Positions 11,133-14,347 of a stretch of DNA of 14,347 bases are shown here, one piece after another. A model generated the notes under the pieces. That model made no database searches. It was not told the DNA's origin and was given only the letters and a program-made list of their open reading frames with translations. A program made the position numbers and the translations under genes. The stretch is from an uncultured Massilia sp. (GTDB lineage: Bacteria; Pseudomonadota; Gammaproteobacteria; Burkholderiales; Burkholderiaceae). The first letter of the stretch is position 1; each line of letters starts with the position of its first letter. The stretch lies in the NCBI GenBank assembly GCA_946886065.1, contig CAMPHU010000113.1, positions 1-14,347 of the forward strand. Reading direction: 5' to 3'.

Positions 11133-12203
11133 ATGATCATCACGCCCGATATCGAAAATACCAACGTCAGCTCCTTCGCGCGGATGCCCACCCCGGTCGA
11201 GCTGCACGCCAAGCTGCCGCTGACCGACCGCGCCTTCACCACCGTGATGCAGGGCCGCGAGACGCTGCGCAACATCCTCGACCGCAAGGACCACCGCCTG
11301 TTCGTCGTGGTCGGCCCCTGCTCGATCCACGATCCGGAAGCCGGCCTGGACTATGCGCGCCGCCTGAAGGCGCTGCAGGCCGAGGTCGCGGACACCATGG
11401 TGCTGGTGATGCGGGTGTATTTCGAGAAGCCGCGCACGACCACCGGCTGGAAGGGCTATATCAACGATCCGTTCATGGACGACTCCTTCCGCGTCGACGA
11501 GGGCATGGAGCGCGCGCGCCGCTTCCTGCTGGACGTGTGCGAGCTCGGCCTGCCGACCGCGACCGAGGCGCTGGACCCGATCTCGCCGCAGTACCTGGGC
11601 GACCTGATCGCCTGGACCGCGATCGGCGCGCGCACCACCGAATCCCAGACCCACCGCGAGATGTCCTCGGGCCTGTCGACCCCGGTCGGCTTCAAGAACG
11701 GCACCGACGGCGACGTCAGCATCGCGGTCAACGCCGTGCTGTCCTCGGCCAATCCGCACGCCTTCCTGGGCATCAACGACCAGGGCACGGTGTCGATCGT
11801 GCGCACCAGCGGCAACGCCTACGGCCACGTGGTGCTGCGCGGCGGCGGCGGCCGTCCGAACTACGATTCGGTGTCGGTGGCGATCGCCGAACAGGCGCTC
11901 AAGAAGGCCGGCCTGCCGGCCAACCTGGTGGTGGACTGCTCGCATGCGAACAGCTACAAGAAGCCGGAGCTGCAGCCGCTGGTGATGTCGGACGTGATCC
12001 AGCAGATCCGCCATGGCAACCAGTCGCTGGTGGGCGTGATGATCGAGTCGAACATCGTGTCCGGCAGCCAGCCGATTCCGGAAGACCTGTCGCAGCTGAA
12101 GTACGGCTGCTCGGTGACCGACGGCTGCATCGGCTGGGAAGAGACGGAAGCGATGCTGCGCAGCGCGCATGCCGAGCTGCTGCAGCGCCCTCAGCAGGCG
12201 TAA
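11133..12203 (+). CDS. aroG: 3-deoxy-7-phosphoheptulonate synthase, type I (AroF/AroG/AroH family)
   Basis: DAHP synthase condenses phosphoenolpyruvate and erythrose 4-phosphate, the first step of the shikimate pathway to aromatic amino acids. The 356-residue product has the type I-alpha pattern. The metal ligands are all present: C63 ([11 protein letters not shown]), H271 ([11 protein letters not shown]), E305 (VMIESNI) and D330 (SVTDGC). Substrate-binding segments are [29 protein letters not shown] and [11 protein letters not shown]. The start [12 protein letters not shown] at 11133 is chosen; an in-frame ATG 21 codons earlier would add a non-conserved extension and overlap the promoter region. 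The isoform's feedback specificity (Phe, Tyr or Trp) cannot be read safely here, so the symbol marks the family. It is followed by two strong hairpins, then tsaD. Confidence 0.96.
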   Translation: MIITPDIENTNVSSFARMPTPVELHAKLPLTDRAFTTVMQGRETLRNILDRKDHRLFVVVGPCSIHDPEAGLDYARRLKALQAEVADTMVLVMRVYFEKPRTTTGWKGYINDPFMDDSFRVDEGMERARRFLLDVCELGLPTATEALDPISPQYLGDLIAWTAIGARTTESQTHREMSSGLSTPVGFKNGTDGDVSIAVNAVLSSANPHAFLGINDQGTVSIVRTSGNAYGHVVLRGGGGRPNYDSVSVAIAEQALKKAGLPANLVVDCSHANSYKKPELQPLVMSDVIQQIRHGNQSLVGVMIESNIVSGSQPIPEDLSQLKYGCSVTDGCIGWEETEAMLRSAHAELLQRPQQA

Positions 12204-12215
12204 ACCCTGCCCTTC

Positions 12216-12276
12216 CATCGTTTTCGCCCGAAAACGATGTCAAACACCCACGTTCGCGGCGATTCCGCCGCGAACG
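12216..12276. other. Tandem perfect hairpins between the DAHP synthase gene and tsaD
   Basis: The first hairpin has arms CATCGTTTTCG (12216-12226) and CGAAAACGATG (12229-12239), perfectly complementary over 11 bases, or a 10-bp stem with a four-base loop as RNA. The second has CGTTCGCGGCG (12251-12261) and CGCCGCGAACG (12266-12276), an 11-bp perfect stem with loop ATTC. They are 11 bases apart and begin 12 nt after the stop codon. No U-tract follows either on the plus strand. They probably define the 3' end of the upstream message or insulate tsaD. Confidence 0.6.
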
Positions 12277-12311
12277 GTCCCCCATGGACAGCGGAACAGG
12301 CGACCCTACGG

Positions 12312-12317
12312 TAAAAT
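12312..12317 (+). promoter_or_regulatory. Possible -10 box of tsaD
   Basis: TAAAAT lies 35 bp before the tsaD ATG. TGGACA at 12285-12290 would be the best -35 but is 21 bp away, too far for a standard promoter, so only the -10 is suggested. Confidence 0.35.
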
Positions 12318-12352
12318 CCCGCCTTCTGCTTCTTTCTCACCGGCTTTTTCCC

Positions 12353-13393
12353 ATGATCGTACTCGGCGTCGAATCCTCCTGCGATGAAACCGGCCTGGCT
12401 CTGTATGACACAGAACGCGGGCTGCTGTCCCATGCCCTGCACTCGCAGGTCGCCATGCACGAGGAGTATGGCGGCGTGGTGCCGGAACTGGCCTCGCGCG
12501 ACCACATCCGCCGCGCCCTGCCGCTGCTGGAGGAAACGCTCAAGCGCGCCGCTATTCCGATGTCGGCCATCGACGCCGTCGCCTACACCCAGGGCCCGGG
12601 CCTGGCCGGCGCGCTGCTGGTCGGCTCCTCGGTGGCGTGCTCGCTGGCGCTGGCGCTCGACAAGCCGGTGCTGGGCGTGCACCACCTCGAAGGCCACCTG
12701 CTCTCGCCCCTGCTGGCGACCGAGCGCCCGGAATTTCCTTTCATCGCCCTGCTGGTCTCGGGCGGCCACACCCAGCTCATGCGCGTGGACGGCGTCGGCC
12801 GCTACACCCTGCTGGGCGAAACCCTGGACGACGCGGCCGGCGAAGCCTTCGACAAGTCGGCCAAGCTGCTCGGCCTGGGCTACCCCGGCGGCCCGGCGAT
12901 CTCGCGCCTGGCGGAATTCGGCGATCCCGCCGCCTACACCCTGCCGCGCCCGATGCTGCACTCGAAGGACTTCAACTTCAGCTTCTCGGGCCTGAAGACC
13001 GCCGTGCTCACCGTGGTGAAGAATCACGAGGAAAAAGTGGTGGCCAACATCTGCGAGCAGGACAAGGCGAACATCGCGCGCGGCTTCGTCGACGCCATCG
13101 TCGACGTCCTCACCGCGAAGTGCGTGAACGCCCTGCGCCACACTGGCCTGAAGCGCCTGGTGATCGCCGGCGGCGTGGGCGCCAACCGCCAGCTGCGCGC
13201 CTCGCTGGACGCGGCTGCGGTAAAACGCAAGTTCAAGGTCTATTATCCGGAACTGGAGTTCTGCACCGATAACGGCGCCATGATCGCCTTCGCGGGCGCC
13301 ATGCGCCTGGAGCGCAACCCGGAGCTGGCGCAGCGCGACTACGCCTTCAACGTGCGTCCGCGCTGGCCGCTCGATGAGCTGGAAGCCGCATAA
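12353..13393 (+). CDS. tsaD: tRNA N6-adenosine threonylcarbamoyltransferase
   Basis: TsaD transfers the threonylcarbamoyl group to A37 of tRNAs that read ANN codons (t6A), working with TsaB, TsaE and the TsaC-made intermediate. The 346-residue protein is of normal length. It opens [19 protein letters not shown], the Kae1/TsaD nucleotide-binding signature. The metal site is H111-x3-H115 (HHLEGH) and D306 ([10 protein letters not shown]). [27 protein letters not shown] and [13 protein letters not shown] are the other ATP-domain motifs. The ATG at 12353 gives the canonical N-terminus; no Shine-Dalgarno is evident. The gene stands alone, with hairpins upstream and a 108-bp gap downstream. No other t6A gene is in the window. 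Confidence 0.98.
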   Translation: MIVLGVESSCDETGLALYDTERGLLSHALHSQVAMHEEYGGVVPELASRDHIRRALPLLEETLKRAAIPMSAIDAVAYTQGPGLAGALLVGSSVACSLALALDKPVLGVHHLEGHLLSPLLATERPEFPFIALLVSGGHTQLMRVDGVGRYTLLGETLDDAAGEAFDKSAKLLGLGYPGGPAISRLAEFGDPAAYTLPRPMLHSKDFNFSFSGLKTAVLTVVKNHEEKVVANICEQDKANIARGFVDAIVDVLTAKCVNALRHTGLKRLVIAGGVGANRQLRASLDAAAVKRKFKVYYPELEFCTDNGAMIAFAGAMRLERNPELAQRDYAFNVRPRWPLDELEAA

Positions 13394-13490
13394 AACCTGG
13401 GGTTTCGGCTGAACTTGCAAGCTTGACATCGATCCTACGGTGTGACCCTCGACCGCCAAACGGTGGCAATATCCGACGGTCAAGTTTTAC

Positions 13491-13498
13491 GGAGGTGA
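13491..13498 (+). promoter_or_regulatory. Strong ribosome-binding site that fixes the start at 13502
   Basis: GGAGGTGA is a complete Shine-Dalgarno sequence. It touches a GTG at 13499 but stands at good distance (6 nt from GGAGG) from the ATG at 13502, so the ATG is the start. It is the strongest ribosome-binding site in the window. Confidence 0.85.
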
Positions 13499-13501
13499 GT
13501 G

Positions 13502-14347
13502 ATGCGCGTGGTGAGCTGGAATATTCATTGGGGCTGCGGCAAGGACGGAAGGATCCGCATTCATGCGATCATCGACGTGCTGCGCCGCCTCAATCCGGAT
13601 GTGGTCTGCCTGCAGGAGGTGGCGGCGAACCACCCGGAACTGGAAGGCAGCGCGACCGCGAACCAGTTCAAGCAGCTGGGCGGCGCCTTCGGCGGCTACC
13701 ACCTGATGGAGCATGCTCCCAGCGAAATCTACAAGAACAACGTCCCTCGCCTGTTCGGCAACCTGATCCTCTCGAAATACCGCATCTCGCAGGTGCACCG
13801 CCACCTGCTGCCCTGGCCTGCCGATCCCGACAGCCCGGCCGGCATGCCGCGCGGCCTGCTGGAAACCGTGATCGACGCGCCCGGCGGCAAGCTGCGCCTG
13901 ATGACCACCCACCTGGAATACTATTCGGCGCGCCAGCGCATGGCGCAGGTCGCGCGCATCCGCGAGCTGCACCATGAAGCCTGCGCCCGCGCGCGCATCT
14001 TCCAGCCCGATCCGAACCTGGATGCGCCTTTCCAGCTGGGCTTCCGGCCCGGGCCGGCGATCCTGTGCGGCGACTTCAACTTCGCGCCGGGTTCAGGCGA
14101 TTACGAGGCGATGCTGGCCGCGCCCGCGCAGGGCGAGCTGGCGCTGCGCGACGCCTGGCGCATCGTCCACGGCGACGCGCCGCGCGCGCCGACCACCGGG
14201 CTGCACGGGTATCCGTGGCCGGAGCGGCCCGAGTGCTATGACTATTTCTTCCTGACCGAGGATCTGGCGGAGCGGGTGAAGGTGCTGGATGTGCTGTCGG
14301 AGACGGCGGCGTCGGATCATCAGCCGGTGGTGCTGGAGCTGGCTTGA
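13502..14347 (+). CDS. Endonuclease/exonuclease/phosphatase (EEP) family protein
   Basis: A complete 281-residue protein of the DNase I-like metal-dependent phosphoesterase fold. All catalytic positions are visible: N7 (VVSWNIHWG), E39 (VVCLQEVA), H137 (MTTHLEYYS), D191 and N193 (LCGDFNFAP), D247 (CYDYFFLTE) and D272-H273 (ASDHQPVVLEL). There is no signal peptide, so it is probably cytoplasmic. The family includes DNA-repair nucleases, lipid and inositol phosphatases and others; the segment around residues 75-120 lacks features I could use to choose, so the substrate is unknown. The start is set by the strong GGAGGTGA before the ATG. The gene ends exactly at the window edge with TGA. It follows tsaD by 108 bp, which hold no promoter I can support. 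Confidence 0.92.
   Translation: MRVVSWNIHWGCGKDGRIRIHAIIDVLRRLNPDVVCLQEVAANHPELEGSATANQFKQLGGAFGGYHLMEHAPSEIYKNNVPRLFGNLILSKYRISQVHRHLLPWPADPDSPAGMPRGLLETVIDAPGGKLRLMTTHLEYYSARQRMAQVARIRELHHEACARARIFQPDPNLDAPFQLGFRPGPAILCGDFNFAPGSGDYEAMLAAPAQGELALRDAWRIVHGDAPRAPTTGLHGYPWPERPECYDYFFLTEDLAERVKVLDVLSETAASDHQPVVLELA

Noticed and set aside
13423..13428. TTGACA before the EEP gene
   Set aside because: Perfect -35 hexamer, but the sequence at the -10 position (13446-13451) is CCCTCG; 16 and 18 bp spacings are no better. A long-spacer activator-dependent promoter cannot be excluded but is not supported.
1..14347. CRISPR arrays, insertion sequences, tRNA or rRNA genes
   Set aside because: No regularly spaced repeats, no transposase-like frame or terminal inverted repeats, and no tRNA or rRNA signature were found on either strand.

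Overview
The window is high-GC DNA with one clearly AT-rich patch (about 9,620-9,860). Gene order and protein character point to a betaproteobacterium of the Oxalobacteraceae, most like Massilia/Telluria/Duganella. The clues are an rpsU-yqeY-dnaG-rpoD block, an RpoD with a long Lys/Ala-rich N-terminus, a type I DAHP synthase beside ybiB, and a BaiN-type flavoprotein. The genus is an inference from recalled family resemblance, not from a search.

Layout. (1) Positions 1-3,657, minus strand: the macromolecular-synthesis operon, transcribed rpsU -> yqeY-like -> dnaG -> rpoD, with rpoD cut by the window edge. It has an extended -10 promoter before rpsU, a textbook intrinsic terminator between rpsU and yqeY, a long hairpin between yqeY and dnaG, and a consensus TATAAT with a structured leader before rpoD. 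These would set different levels of S21, primase and sigma-70. (2) 3,658-4,875, minus: a HI0933/BaiN-family FAD oxidoreductase. (3) 4,977-9,576, minus: a compact four-gene chaperone-usher cluster, transcribed as DUF4402 pilin-like protein, second DUF4402 protein, PapD-like chaperone, outer-membrane usher. It is the accessory and most interesting part. (4) 9,577-10,032: a non-coding stretch with the AT-rich control region of the pilus cluster and several inverted repeats. (5) 10,033-10,992, minus: ybiB (TrpD2-like). (6) 11,133-14,347, plus: a type I DAHP synthase, tsaD, and an endonuclease/exonuclease/phosphatase-family protein, with two perfect hairpins in tandem between the first two.

The housekeeping genes look ordinary. 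The best candidate for an under-described system is the chaperone-usher cluster. Both DUF4402 proteins end in the chaperone-recognition signature of pilus subunits (Gly 14 residues from the C-terminus and a penultimate aromatic) and lack cysteines. Only one has an N-terminal extension long enough to be a donor strand. That suggests a minimal fibre built from one polymerising subunit and one cap. The predicted mRNA leader of this operon contains a long, nearly perfect stem.
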